This document shows, piece after piece, positions 15,566 to 24,379 of a DNA stretch of 64,000 bases. The position numbers were made by a program, and so were the translations under genes. Every line of letters starts with the position of its first letter. Position 1 is the stretch's first letter. Source of the DNA: Yinghuangia soli (GTDB lineage Bacteria; Actinomycetota; Actinomycetes; Streptomycetales; Streptomycetaceae). The stretch lies in NCBI RefSeq assembly GCF_021502675.1, contig NZ_JAKFHA010000001.1, forward strand, positions 618,400 to 682,399. The letters run 5' to 3'. Below the pieces are notes generated by a model. It did no database searches and had not been told where the DNA came from. It saw only the letters and a program-made list of their open reading frames with translations.

Positions 15566-17835
15566 CCACGATCCATCCCGAGCAAGCCGCCGCCGTGCCC
15601 GGCCGGTCCGAGCCGCAGATCATCAAGGCCTGGGCGCTGCGCCTGGTGCGCGGCCGGGAGGCGGACCAGCGCTGGGTGCGCCCGGCGCTGCTGGCGCTGC
15701 TCGCCGCGACCGGCTTCCTGTACATCTACAGCCTCGGCGAGTCCGGCTGGGCGAACACCTTCTACGCGGCCGCCGTCCAGGCCGGCAGCGAGAGTTGGAA
15801 GGCCTGGTTCTTCGGCTCCTCGGACGCGGCGAACTTCATCACCGTCGACAAGCCGCCCGCCTCGCTGTGGGTCATGGGGCTGTCCGCCCGCATGTTCGGC
15901 ATGAACTCCTGGAGCATGCTGGTCCCGCAGGCGCTGGAGGGCGTGGCCGCGGTCGGCCTGCTCTACCTGACCGTGCGGCGCCGGTTCAGCCCGGCGGCCG
16001 GCCTGGTGGCGGGTGCCGTCATGGCGCTCACTCCGGTGGCGGCGCTGATGTTCCGGTTCAACAACCCGGACGCGCTGCTGGTGCTGCTCATGGTGGCGGC
16101 CGCTTACGCGGTGCTGCGGGCGCAGGAGACCGCGTCCACGAAGTGGCTCGTCTGGGCCGGGGTGTTCCTCGGCTTCGGGTTCCTCGCGAAGCAGCTCCAG
16201 GCCTTCCTGGTGCTGCCCGCGTTCGCGCTGACGTACCTGCTGTTCGCACCGACCGGCTGGTGGCGGCGCATCTGGCAGCTGCTCGCTGCAGGTGCCGCGG
16301 TGGTCGTGTCGGCGGGCTGGTGGATCCTGACCGTGGAGCTGTGGCCGGCGTCGTCGCGCCCGTACATCGGCGGTTCGCAGAACAACTCGATCCTCGAACT
16401 CACCCTCGGCTACAACGGCCTGGGCCGCCTCAACGGCGACGAGACGGGCAGCGTCGGGGGCGGCGGCGCACGGACCGCCGGGTACATGCCGTCCGGTATG
16501 GAGATGCCGACCATGCGCGGCGGCGGGTGGGGCGAGACCGGCTGGGACCGGCTCTTCGATCCGTCGAACGGCGGCCAGATCTCGTGGCTCATGCCCGCCG
16601 CACTCGCGCTGCTGCTCGCCGGCCTGTGGGTCACCCGGCGCCGGAAGATGTCGGACGGTCAGCGTGCCGCGTTCGTGCTGTGGGGCGGCTGGCTGATCGG
16701 CACGGCCCTGGTGTTCAGCTTCATGAAGGGCATCTTCCACGAGTACTACAGCGTGGCGCTGGCCCCGGCGGTCGGTGCGCTGGTCGGCATGGGCGGCGTG
16801 CTGCTGTGGGAGAAGCGGAAGTCCTGGAAGGCCGCGCTGGTGCTGGCCGCGACGGTGGCGGGGTCGGCGTACTGGGCGTACGTGCTGCTCGACCGCACGC
16901 CCGACTGGAACCCGTGGCTGCGCTGGGTGGTCGTGGTCTCCGGCGTCCTCGCCGCGGCCGCGATCCTGGCCACCACCCGGTTCTCCGCACGCCTCGTGGC
17001 GGGCACTGCGGCCGGTCTGACGCTGACCGCGATCCTCGCCGGCCCCGCGGCCTATGCGGTGGAGACCATGAACACGCCGCACACGGGCGCGATCCCGGGC
17101 GCCGGGCCGGCCTCGGGCCGCGGGCCGGGCGGGCTGAAGCTCTTCGGGCCCGGTCCGTACGGCAGCCCGCAGGGCATGCAGATGCTGCCGCCGGGTCAGG
17201 TGCCCGACGGGCAGGGCCAGAACGGCGGAGCACCCGGCGGTCCGGGCGGCAACCGCGGCGGGGGTCCGGCCCCGGGCCAGAACGGCGGCTCGCCGGTCCC
17301 GGGCGGCGCTCCCGGCGGTCCCGGCGGTGCGGTCACCTTCGGCCCCGACGGCACGCGCGGCATGCCGAACAACGAGGCGGGCGGCCTGCTGGACGGCAGC
17401 AAGCCCGGCAAGGAGCTGACCGCGCTGCTCAAGAAGGACGCGTCCGACTACACGTGGGTGGCGGCCGGGGTCGGCTCGAACGTCGCGGCCGGCTACCAGC
17501 TGGCCACCGGCAAGCCGGTCATGGCCATTGGCGGGTTCAACGGCAGCGACCCGGCGCCCTCGCTCGAGCAGTTCAAGAAGTACGTCGCGGACGGGAAGAT
17601 CCACTACTTCGTCGGCGAAGGCCGGGGCGGCGGACCGGTCCGGATGGGCCCGGACGGCAACGGCACGTACTCGTTCGCGGTCACCGGCACCGGCGGCCCG
17701 GGCAGCAACGGCGGCAGCGACGTCTCGTCGCAGATCAGCGCGTGGGTGCAGGCCAACTTCACCGCGCAGACCGTGGACGGCGTCACCGTCTACGACCTGA
17801 CGCAGCCCAACTCGGGTGGCGCCGCCGCCTCCTGA
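15562..17835 (+). CDS. GT39/ArnT-like membrane glycosyltransferase (757 aa)
   Basis: Polytopic transferase that moves a sugar from a polyprenyl-phosphate donor to an extracytoplasmic acceptor. The ATG at 15562 overlaps the previous stop. After a short N-terminal tail, about eleven membrane helices cover residues 30-500; the first exterior loop has the family signature FITVDKPPASLWVMGLSARM, with the Asp expected to be catalytic. A later loop is Gly-rich (GSVGGGGARTAGYMPSG). The C-terminal exterior part has a Pro/Gly/Gln-rich spacer and a folded domain (DYTWVAAGVGSNVAAGYQL). The acceptor is unknown. A strong terminator follows. Confidence 0.88.
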   Translation: MTTIHPEQAAAVPGRSEPQIIKAWALRLVRGREADQRWVRPALLALLAATGFLYIYSLGESGWANTFYAAAVQAGSESWKAWFFGSSDAANFITVDKPPASLWVMGLSARMFGMNSWSMLVPQALEGVAAVGLLYLTVRRRFSPAAGLVAGAVMALTPVAALMFRFNNPDALLVLLMVAAAYAVLRAQETASTKWLVWAGVFLGFGFLAKQLQAFLVLPAFALTYLLFAPTGWWRRIWQLLAAGAAVVVSAGWWILTVELWPASSRPYIGGSQNNSILELTLGYNGLGRLNGDETGSVGGGGARTAGYMPSGMEMPTMRGGGWGETGWDRLFDPSNGGQISWLMPAALALLLAGLWVTRRRKMSDGQRAAFVLWGGWLIGTALVFSFMKGIFHEYYSVALAPAVGALVGMGGVLLWEKRKSWKAALVLAATVAGSAYWAYVLLDRTPDWNPWLRWVVVVSGVLAAAAILATTRFSARLVAGTAAGLTLTAILAGPAAYAVETMNTPHTGAIPGAGPASGRGPGGLKLFGPGPYGSPQGMQMLPPGQVPDGQGQNGGAPGGPGGNRGGGPAPGQNGGSPVPGGAPGGPGGAVTFGPDGTRGMPNNEAGGLLDGSKPGKELTALLKKDASDYTWVAAGVGSNVAAGYQLATGKPVMAIGGFNGSDPAPSLEQFKKYVADGKIHYFVGEGRGGGPVRMGPDGNGTYSFAVTGTGGPGSNGGSDVSSQISAWVQANFTAQTVDGVTVYDLTQPNSGGAAAS

Positions 17836-17868
17836 CGGACCCGCACGAGTGTCGCGGGCACCACGGAC

Positions 17869-17908
17869 GCCGCCGGCCCGGTCGACCGCCATCGACCGGG
17901 CCGGCGGC
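17869..17908 (+). terminator. 17-bp stem terminator after the glycosylation pair
   Basis: A perfect 17-bp stem (left arm 17869-17885, right arm 17892-17908) with a 6-base loop, starting 34 bases after the GT39 stop. It closes the two-gene operon. Confidence 0.85.
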
Positions 17909-17960
17909 CTTCGGCGGAGTACCACCCGGAAGCATCACGCCATCCGGGTGGAAAGGATGC

Positions 17961-17990
17961 GGGCCGCGACCCGGGGGCGAATCGCGGCCC
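17961..17990. other. second hairpin in the 399-bp gap
   Basis: A 9-bp stem (GGGCCGCGA/TCGCGGCCC) with a 12-base loop between the terminator and the AraC-type gene. The rest of the gap 17836-18234 shows no gene; it presumably carries the AraC gene promoter. Confidence 0.4.
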
Positions 17991-18234
17991 ACACGCGCGT
18001 ATGGAGCCTTTCCCGGGCGAGGAACCGGCCCAGGGGCGGTCCGGCTCCGGCGGGAAGGCTTCGTACGCATCCTTGCGGGCGCAGACCGGGCGCCCCGCCT
18101 GGCGGGCGCACCGGATCCGCCACCCGGTGCCTGCAGGCGAGTTTCGACTCTAGGATCGCGATTCGGGGTCTACTGGGCTGTGCACGCACAATTCTCGGCT
18201 CACTGTGCACTCGGTCACTCGGGAGGTTGGGACG

Positions 18235-19233
18235 ATGGCGGTCCTCATCGACACGGCGGCGATGCCCGCCGGCGAGCGCGTCGACGCCGTGCACACGGCC
18301 ATGATCGAGGCCACTGCCCCGTCGTACGTCATACACGAGGCACCCGAGCGCGGCATCCGGATGCTCATGGAGCAGTGGTTCTTCGGCGACACCCGACTGG
18401 TGCGCGCCCAGGCCACCGGGTTCCGGCTGCTGCGCACGCCCAAGCAGGCGCGCCAGGGCATCGGCCCGTCCATCGCGCTCTCCGTGCAGACGCGCGCCAC
18501 GGTCCGGCATGCCCAGTACCACGCCGAACAGCAGGTGCCGCAGGGCGGAATGATCCTGGCCGACATCAGCGGTGCGTACGACTTCTCCTGGTCCGGCGAC
18601 GGCGGCTGCGAGACCCTGCACGTCCCGATCGACCAGCTCGGCCTTTCCGTCGAGGTCGTGCAGCGCGCGATGTCCGGGATGACGCATAGTCCGCTGTACG
18701 GCCTGATGATCGACCACGTCCGCCGCCTCGCCGCGGACGCCGAGGTGCTGGCCGCGGACCCGTCCGCGCCGGACGTGGGCGCGGCCACCACCGACCTGGC
18801 CCGCGCGCTGCTCGTGTCGGCAGGCCGGGCGGACGGCCGGCAGGCCCGCCGCGTGCTGGCCGAGACGCTCCTGACCCGGGTCCGCGCGTACGTGCGCGCG
18901 CATCTCGGCGAGCCGGGCCTGTCCCCGGAGAGCATCGCGGCGGCGCACAACATCTCGGTGCGGTACCTCTACAAGGTGTGCGCCCAGGCGGACTTCAGCC
19001 TGCGGCAGTGGATCATCGCGGAACGCCTGCGCCGGGCCCGCGCCGAGCTGGCCGACCCGGCGGCCTCGGGCCGTACCGTCGCCAACATCGCGCGGCGCTG
19101 GGGCTTCACCGACCCGACCCATTTCGGGCGGCGCTTCCGCAGCGAGTACCAGGTGACGCCGGGCGAGTGGCGCCGCCAGAACCTCGGGTCCATCCACGTC
19201 CCCGACGCCTTGGACCTGGACTCGCTGCCTTGA
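18235..19233 (+). CDS. AraC/XylS-family transcription regulator (332 aa)
   Basis: The N-terminal part (about 20-200) resembles the AraC-binding-like domain that precedes the DNA-binding part in many actinobacterial members, with GGMILADISGAYDFSW in the middle. Residues about 220-320 hold the two HTH units: SPESIAAAHNISVRYLYKVC and ANIARRWGFTDPTHFGRRF followed by the closing GVTPGEWR-like VTPGEWRRQ. The start at 18235 has GGGAGG upstream. No obvious target gene is adjacent: upstream lies a terminator, downstream a convergent gene. The effector is unknown. Confidence 0.87.
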   Translation: MAVLIDTAAMPAGERVDAVHTAMIEATAPSYVIHEAPERGIRMLMEQWFFGDTRLVRAQATGFRLLRTPKQARQGIGPSIALSVQTRATVRHAQYHAEQQVPQGGMILADISGAYDFSWSGDGGCETLHVPIDQLGLSVEVVQRAMSGMTHSPLYGLMIDHVRRLAADAEVLAADPSAPDVGAATTDLARALLVSAGRADGRQARRVLAETLLTRVRAYVRAHLGEPGLSPESIAAAHNISVRYLYKVCAQADFSLRQWIIAERLRRARAELADPAASGRTVANIARRWGFTDPTHFGRRFRSEYQVTPGEWRRQNLGSIHVPDALDLDSLP

Positions 19234-19249
19234 CGCGGTCGCAAGGTCA

Positions 19250-19267
19250 GCGCCGGAAGGCCGGCGC
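19250..19267. terminator. bidirectional hairpin
   Basis: A 7-bp G/C stem (GCGCCGG/CCGGCGC) with AAGG loop in the 41-base gap between convergent genes; it could end both transcripts. Confidence 0.6.
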
Positions 19268-19274
19268 CGGAAGG

Positions 19275-20732
19275 TCAGCGGCGGTTGAGGACGCGCGTCA
19301 GGCCGGCGATCACCGCGGTGGTGAGCAGCCAGCCCGCGGCGCGCAGCGTGTAGCCGACCCAGGCCGAGGCGCCCATGGGCGTCCATTGGCTGCGCTGGTC
19401 GAAGACGCTGAGCGGCAGCAGCAGGTCGAGGGTGTAGACGACGGCGTTGAAGGTGCCCGCGGAACTCCCGGTGGGGGCGGGCCGGTCCAGCGAGAAGACC
19501 ACGGCGCCCACCACGGCGAGGGTGAGCAGCCACAGCAGGGCGCGGGCCGGGTGGTAGCCGTAGCCGACCGTCCAGTCGAGGAAGCAGCTGAGGGCTCGGC
19601 GCAGCGGGGTGAGGGTGCGGCGGTGCCGGCGTTCCTTTTCCAGGAGGACGCGGCGGGCGAGGTCGTCGTGGCCGATGGTCCGGTAGTAGGCGGCGAGTTG
19701 CTCGTACGGCTGGGGCCGGTAGCCGCTGGAGTCCCGGCTCAGCCAGTCGAGCCGGTCGACCACCGCGAGCGGGCGGGCGGCCATCTGCACCGCGTTGTAG
19801 ACGGTGCCGTCCAGGCCCAGGTCGGCAGGCCAGGATGCGGGGTCGTCGAGGATGACGCCGTATTGGCCGTAGGTGATGTTGACCCGTCCGGCGACAGGGC
19901 TGCCGGGGCGGAAGGTGAGGTAGCCGACCTCGGCGCGGCCCAGGTGCACGGCGACCGCGCCGGGGTTGGACAAGTGCACGTCGTCCAGGATGAGTTCCCC
20001 GGAGATGGTGATGTTCTTCAGGCGGAGCATGCCCTCGGCGGTCAGGCCGGTGCAGTCGAGTATGTGGGTGGCGAGGTTGTCGGCGTGCAGGGCCTCGCCG
20101 CCGGGATTGCGCAGGACGGCCCCCTGCAGGAACGCGCCGCCGTCGAGGCGGGCGCCGGGGATGCGCACGCCGCCGTCGAAGACCGTGCCGCCCATGGCGA
20201 AGAACGCGCTCTCCACGACGAGTCCGCCCGCGAACAGCGCGACTTTGCCGGGGCCGCCGGTCACCTGGGAGCCGTCCAGGTGGACTTCGCCGGTGATGGT
20301 CGAGCGGGTGAGGCGGATCTGGCCGGCCACGGTGCTGCGGTTGATCAGCAGGCCGCCTTCGAAGCGGGCGAGTTCGGCGCGCAGGCCGGGCAGGCGGCAG
20401 TCGCGCAGGGCGATGCTGCGGAGGGTGGCCTCGGAGAAGACCGGAGTGTCCGTCAGGGTGCATCCGGTGAGGGCGAGTTCGCAGTCGACGCTGCCGCCGC
20501 CGACGTCCAGCGGGCCGGTGACGGCGGCGCCGGTGAGGCGTACCGCGGGCACTCGGCCCGGGTCGGGTTCGCGGGCGCCGAGGAGCAGGGCGGCGACGAC
20601 GGCGCCGCGCAGGGTGCGTTCGGGGTCCGGCAGTGCGGACACGTCGACCGTGCCGCCGTGCGGGTAGGCGTCCCACAGCAGTTGCTCGGCGCGCCCGAGG
20701 GTGCCCAGGTGGGCGGGTATGCCGTCGGCCAT
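19275..20732 (-). CDS. membrane protein with beta-helix-like repeat domain (485 aa)
   Basis: Residues about 60-320 are made of irregular repeats of about 20 residues with periodic hydrophobic positions (for example TLRSIALRDCRLPGLRAELA and TAEGMLRLKNITISGELILD), like pentapeptide or right-handed beta-helix proteins. A basic segment (EKERRHRRTLTPLRR) links it to three membrane helices near 400-480. Similar streptomycete proteins are annotated as membrane-associated oxidoreductases, but no cofactor motif is visible here, so an enzymatic role is not supported. No signal peptide: the repeat domain is probably cytoplasmic. Confidence 0.7.
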   Translation of the reverse strand: MADGIPAHLGTLGRAEQLLWDAYPHGGTVDVSALPDPERTLRGAVVAALLLGAREPDPGRVPAVRLTGAAVTGPLDVGGGSVDCELALTGCTLTDTPVFSEATLRSIALRDCRLPGLRAELARFEGGLLINRSTVAGQIRLTRSTITGEVHLDGSQVTGGPGKVALFAGGLVVESAFFAMGGTVFDGGVRIPGARLDGGAFLQGAVLRNPGGEALHADNLATHILDCTGLTAEGMLRLKNITISGELILDDVHLSNPGAVAVHLGRAEVGYLTFRPGSPVAGRVNITYGQYGVILDDPASWPADLGLDGTVYNAVQMAARPLAVVDRLDWLSRDSSGYRPQPYEQLAAYYRTIGHDDLARRVLLEKERRHRRTLTPLRRALSCFLDWTVGYGYHPARALLWLLTLAVVGAVVFSLDRPAPTGSSAGTFNAVVYTLDLLLPLSVFDQRSQWTPMGASAWVGYTLRAAGWLLTTAVIAGLTRVLNRR

Positions 20733-20759
20733 GGGCAGCGAGCCTACGGGACGGGATGC

Positions 20760-20800
20760 GCCGCGGGGCGGGTCCGATGGTGCCGGACCCGCCCCGCGGC
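20760..20800 (-). terminator. 17-bp stem terminator after scoB
   Basis: A perfect 17-bp stem (arms 20760-20776 and 20784-20800) with a 7-base loop, 36 bases beyond the scoB stop. It ends the homogentisate/CoA-transferase operon. Confidence 0.85.
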
Positions 20801-20836
20801 AGGTTCGCCCGAGCCATGTCCGGCGCGCGGGGGCGG

Positions 20837-21472
20837 TCAGAGCGGGTCGAGGATCTTCGGCCCGGTCTTGTCGCGCATCTCGGACTCCTCGACGCCCGGG
20901 GCGAGTTCGACCAGCCGCAGGCCGTCCTCGGTGACGTCCAGGACGCCGAGGTCGGTGATGATGCGCTGCACGCAGGCCTTGCCGGTGAGCGGCAGCGTGC
21001 AGGTCTCGACGATCTTGTGGCTGCCGTCCTTGGCGACGTGGTCCATCAGCACGATGACCCGGCGGGCGCCGTGCACGAGGTCCATGGCGCCGCCCATCCC
21101 CTTGATCATCTTGCCGGGGATGGTCCAGTTGGCGAGGTCGCCGGACGCGGAGACCTGCATGGCGCCCAGGATCGCGGCGTCGATGTGCCCGCCGCGGATC
21201 ATGCCGAACGACAGCGCCGAGTCGAAGCAGCTGGCGCCCGGCAGGAGCGTGACGGTCTCCTTGCCGGCGTTGATCAGGTCCGGGTCGACGTCGTACACGT
21301 ACGGGTACGGGCCGACGCCGAGCAGCCCGTTCTCGGACTGCATGACCACCTCGACGCCGCGCGGGATGTGGTTGGGCACCAGCGTGGGCAGCCCGATCCC
21401 GAGGTTCACGTAGGCGCCGTCGGTGAGTTCGGCGGCCGCGCGGGCCGCCATCTCGTCGCGTGTCCAGGCCAT
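20837..21472 (-). CDS. scoB: 3-oxoacid CoA-transferase subunit B (211 aa)
   Basis: Beta subunit of a succinyl-CoA:3-ketoacid CoA-transferase. The catalytic Glu lies in [12 protein letters not shown] (about residue 47), after [16 protein letters not shown] near the N-terminus. The length matches the family. Its ATG overlaps the stop of subunit A (TGATG). Fumarylacetoacetate cleavage, encoded just upstream, releases acetoacetate; this enzyme would activate it to acetoacetyl-CoA, which explains its place in the operon. A beta-ketoadipate transferase (PcaJ type) is the main alternative, less likely in this setting. Confidence 0.85.
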   Translation of the reverse strand: MAWTRDEMAARAAAELTDGAYVNLGIGLPTLVPNHIPRGVEVVMQSENGLLGVGPYPYVYDVDPDLINAGKETVTLLPGASCFDSALSFGMIRGGHIDAAILGAMQVSASGDLANWTIPGKMIKGMGGAMDLVHGARRVIVLMDHVAKDGSHKIVETCTLPLTGKACVQRIITDLGVLDVTEDGLRLVELAPGVEESEMRDKTGPKILDPL

Positions 21473-22242
21473 CAGCGTCCCGCCTCCGCCGCGCGCACGG
21501 TGCGCTTCTCGATGTGCTTCTCCGCGGCCTGCTCCCAGGTCAGCGGGACAACCCGCTGCACGAACACGCCGGGCAGGTGGATCTCGTCCGGGTCCAGCTC
21601 GCCGGGGCGGACGATCTCCTCGACCTCGGCGATGGTGATGCGGCCGGCCATCGCGGCGAGCGGGTTGAAGTTGCGGGCCGAGCGGTCGAAGACCAGGTTG
21701 CCGTGCCGGTCGCCGCGGGCCGCGCGGATCAGCGCGTAGTCGGTGGTGATGCCCGCTTCGAGGACGTACTCGACGCCGTCGAAGACCCGCACCTCCTTGG
21801 GCGGCGAGGCCACCGCGACGCCGCCGTCCGCGTCGTAGCGCCACGGCAGGCCGCCCTCGGCGACCTGGGTGCCGACGCCGGCCGGGGTGTAGAAGGCGGG
21901 GATGCCGCAGCCGCCGGCCCGCAGGCGCTCGGCGAGCGTGCCCTGCGGGGTGAGTTCGAGCTCGATCTCGCCGGCCAGGTACTGCCGGGCGAACTCCTTG
22001 TTCTCGCCGACGTACGAGCCGGTGGCGCGGGCGATGCGGCCCGCGCCGAGCAGCACGCCGAGGCCGAGGCCGTCGACGCCGCAGTTGTTGGAGACGACCG
22101 ACAGGCCGCTCGCGCCCTGTTCGTACAACGCCTGGATGAGGACGGACGGGATGCCGCAGAGTCCGAATCCGCCCACCGCGATCGACGCGCCGTCGGATAT
22201 GTCCGCGACCGCGCCGGCCGCCGTGGCGACCACCTTGTCCAT
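21472..22242 (-). CDS. scoA: 3-oxoacid CoA-transferase subunit A (256 aa)
   Basis: Alpha subunit of the same heteromeric CoA-transferase. It shows the CoA-binding signature [16 protein letters not shown] (about residues 20-36) and [16 protein letters not shown], and near the end [20 protein letters not shown]. Full length. It lies 20 bases after fahA and overlaps scoB by one base, so both subunits should be made together with the homogentisate enzymes. Expected product with scoB: acetoacetyl-CoA from acetoacetate and succinyl-CoA. Confidence 0.85.
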   Translation of the reverse strand: MDKVVATAAGAVADISDGASIAVGGFGLCGIPSVLIQALYEQGASGLSVVSNNCGVDGLGLGVLLGAGRIARATGSYVGENKEFARQYLAGEIELELTPQGTLAERLRAGGCGIPAFYTPAGVGTQVAEGGLPWRYDADGGVAVASPPKEVRVFDGVEYVLEAGITTDYALIRAARGDRHGNLVFDRSARNFNPLAAMAGRITIAEVEEIVRPGELDPDEIHLPGVFVQRVVPLTWEQAAEKHIEKRTVRAAEAGR

Positions 22243-22262
22243 GGGAATCCTCTCGGGTCGGG

Positions 22263-23486
22263 TCAGCCGCGGGTGGGGGTGATGCGGCCGGCGACCTCGC
22301 CGAAGCCGATGCGCGTGCCGTCCGGGCCGGGGGCGGTCGCGGTGATGGCGACCTCGTCGCCGTCCTCCAGGTAGGACCGGGTCGAGCCGTCCGGCAGCTT
22401 CACCGGGTCGCGGCCGTTCCAGGTGAGCTCGATGAACGCGCCGCGCTCCTCGCGCTCCGGGCCGCTGACCGTGCCGGAGGCGTAGAAGTCGCCGGTGCGC
22501 AGCGAGGCGCCGTTGACCGTCATGTGCGCGAGCTGCTGCGCGGCGGTCCAGTACATGGTGCGGAACGGCGGCCGGGAGACGACGTGGCCGTTGAGGGCGA
22601 CCTCGATGGCGATGTCGAGGCCATCCGGGGTGCTGCCGCGGTCGTCGAGGTAGGGCAGCGGCTCGACGTCGCGCGCGGGCGGTTCGACCCAGGCGTGCGC
22701 GAGGGCGTCGAGCGGGACCACCCAGGGCGAGACGGAGGTCGCGAACGACTTGCCGAGGAACGGGCCGAGCGGCACGTACTCCCAGGCCTGGATGTCGCGG
22801 GCCGACCAGTCGTTGACCAGGCAGACGCCGAAGACGTGCTCGCGGAAGTCGGCGCGGGCGACCGGGCTGCCCAGCTCACTGCCCTTGCCGACCACGAAGC
22901 CGACCTCGGCCTCGATGTCCAGGCGCAGGCACGGGCCGTACGCGGGGGCGGCGTCGGCGGGGGCCTTGCGCTGCCCGGAGGGGCGGACGATCTCGGTGCC
23001 GGAGACGACGATGGTGCCGGAGCGGCCGTGGTAGCCGATCGGCATGTGCTTCCAGTTGGGGGTGAGCGGCTCGCTGTCCGGGCGGAAGATCTGCCCGAGG
23101 TTGCTCGCGTGGTGCTCGGATGCGTAGAAGTCGACGTAGTCGCCGACCTCGAACGGCAGGTGCAGGGCGGCGTCCTGACGGGGCACCAGGTTCGCCTCGA
23201 CGTCGCGCCGGTAGGCCTCGTCGGTGAGCCAGGCGGTGATCTCGGCGCGGACCGTGGTCCACACGGCGCGGCCCGCGGCCATGAGCGGGTTGAGGTTCGC
23301 GGCGTCCAGCAGGCCGGTGTGGTCGGAGCCGGTGGCCTGCGCGACGGCGCCCGCGTCGAGCACGAAGTCGCCGATCGCCACGCCGATGCGCGGGGTGGGG
23401 TCCTCGGTGGTGGTGAAGACGCCGTACGGCAGGTTGCGGATGCCGAAGGGCGAGTCGGCGGCGACCGGGAGCCAGGTGGTGGTCAC
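22263..23486 (-). CDS. fahA: fumarylacetoacetase (407 aa)
   Basis: Hydrolyses fumarylacetoacetate to fumarate and acetoacetate, the last dedicated step of tyrosine/homogentisate breakdown. Start is GTG 23486 with AAGGAG upstream. The N-terminal domain is followed by the metal site motif [16 protein letters not shown] and by [14 protein letters not shown]. The core [20 protein letters not shown] is typical of the family. Length is normal. The gene overlaps the upstream unknown gene by four bases (GTGA). Confidence 0.93.
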   Translation of the reverse strand: MTTTWLPVAADSPFGIRNLPYGVFTTTEDPTPRIGVAIGDFVLDAGAVAQATGSDHTGLLDAANLNPLMAAGRAVWTTVRAEITAWLTDEAYRRDVEANLVPRQDAALHLPFEVGDYVDFYASEHHASNLGQIFRPDSEPLTPNWKHMPIGYHGRSGTIVVSGTEIVRPSGQRKAPADAAPAYGPCLRLDIEAEVGFVVGKGSELGSPVARADFREHVFGVCLVNDWSARDIQAWEYVPLGPFLGKSFATSVSPWVVPLDALAHAWVEPPARDVEPLPYLDDRGSTPDGLDIAIEVALNGHVVSRPPFRTMYWTAAQQLAHMTVNGASLRTGDFYASGTVSGPEREERGAFIELTWNGRDPVKLPDGSTRSYLEDGDEVAITATAPGPDGTRIGFGEVAGRITPTRG

Positions 23487-24379
23487 GGATGCTGCTCCTT
23501 GGTACGGGCGGGGGCGGCGGGGCGGGCGACCAGGCCGAGGGCGACGAGGTCGTCGAGGGGTTCGTCGATGCTGCAGCTGCCGAATCCGGTGAACAGCTCG
23601 CGGGTGTACGGGGCCTCGGGGGCGGCGGCCCGGCCGATCCGGTCCGCGAGCCGGCCGGACTCGTCCGCGAGGATCGCCGCGAACTCGCCGATCTCGCGGC
23701 CGCCTTCCCACAGGTACGGGCCCTGGCGGCGGGCCGCGAGGGTGGCCTCGGCGACGTTGAGGAAGCCGTGGTGCACGAACCCGGTCTCCGGGTCGGTGTG
23801 GTGCATCGCGTTGTGCAGCCCGGCGGTGAGCTTGAACGGCAGCGAGCGGGCAGCGCACAGCCACAGGAAGCGGCCGAGCGCCTCGGGGCTCGGGAAGGCC
23901 TCGGCGACCACGCCGCCGGTGCGGAACTTGGCGCGGTGCCGGGTGGCGGCGATGAGTTCCAGGTTGGCTTCGAGGTCGTCGTCGTAGGCGACCTCGACGG
24001 CGCCGGAGAGGTCCTCGGGCAGGAACTCGTGGTACGCGGCGATGACCGCGGCGGTGTCCCCGGCGGTCTCCGCACCGGCGAGCACCAGGCCGGGGGCGGC
24101 CAGCACGGCGGTGAGCGCCGGGCCGACGGCTTCCGCGCCGCCCGCGACGACCACGGCCACCCGCAGCGGGTCGGCGGGGTCGGCAAGTTCCGTCAGTTCG
24201 GCGATCTTGCCGCTGCCGACCAGGAACGGTCCGACCAGGTCGGCGTACCAGGCGGCGCGGTGCCGCCGGTGGGCCGCGACGGCCTCGGGCAGCGGGAGGT
24301 TGCCGGGCGGGAAGACGGCCGCGTCGTCGACGAGGCCGGCGAACAGCGGCGGGATGACCCCGGGCTCGGGTGCGCTCAT
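23483..24379 (-). CDS. conserved protein of unknown function in homogentisate operon (298 aa)
   Basis: Not assigned to a named family. It is joined by 4-base overlaps to the hmgA-like gene upstream (ATGA) and fahA downstream (GTGA), so it belongs to the same pathway unit. The protein starts PPLFAGLVDDAAVFPPGNLP, has alternating strand/helix segments (VEVAYDDDLEANLELI, KFRTGGVVAEAFPSPEALG), then LPFKLTAGLHNAMHHTD and a closing TGFGSCSIDEPLDDL. The pattern is TIM-barrel-like. It occupies the position where a maleylacetoacetate isomerase would be expected, since no isomerase of the glutathione-transferase type is present; that role is only a hypothesis. Confidence 0.75.
   Translation of the reverse strand: MSAPEPGVIPPLFAGLVDDAAVFPPGNLPLPEAVAAHRRHRAAWYADLVGPFLVGSGKIAELTELADPADPLRVAVVVAGGAEAVGPALTAVLAAPGLVLAGAETAGDTAAVIAAYHEFLPEDLSGAVEVAYDDDLEANLELIAATRHRAKFRTGGVVAEAFPSPEALGRFLWLCAARSLPFKLTAGLHNAMHHTDPETGFVHHGFLNVAEATLAARRQGPYLWEGGREIGEFAAILADESGRLADRIGRAAAPEAPYTRELFTGFGSCSIDEPLDDLVALGLVARPAAPARTKEQHP

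Noticed and set aside
14725-17925. Minus-strand open frame of more than 1000 codons opposite the glycosyltransferase genes
   Set aside because: It is the mirror of two well-supported genes; its translation is Arg/Ala/Gly/Pro-rich with no domain, as expected from high-GC antisense frames.
17935-20817. 960-codon minus-strand frame covering the AraC gene and the repeat-domain gene
   Set aside because: It is out of frame with the membrane protein at 19275-20732 and antisense to the AraC gene; composition is Arg/Pro-rich nonsense.
20837-22242. Assignment of the CoA-transferase pair to beta-ketoadipate catabolism (PcaIJ)
   Set aside because: No other protocatechuate genes are near, while fahA directly upstream produces acetoacetate, the substrate of the Sco type.
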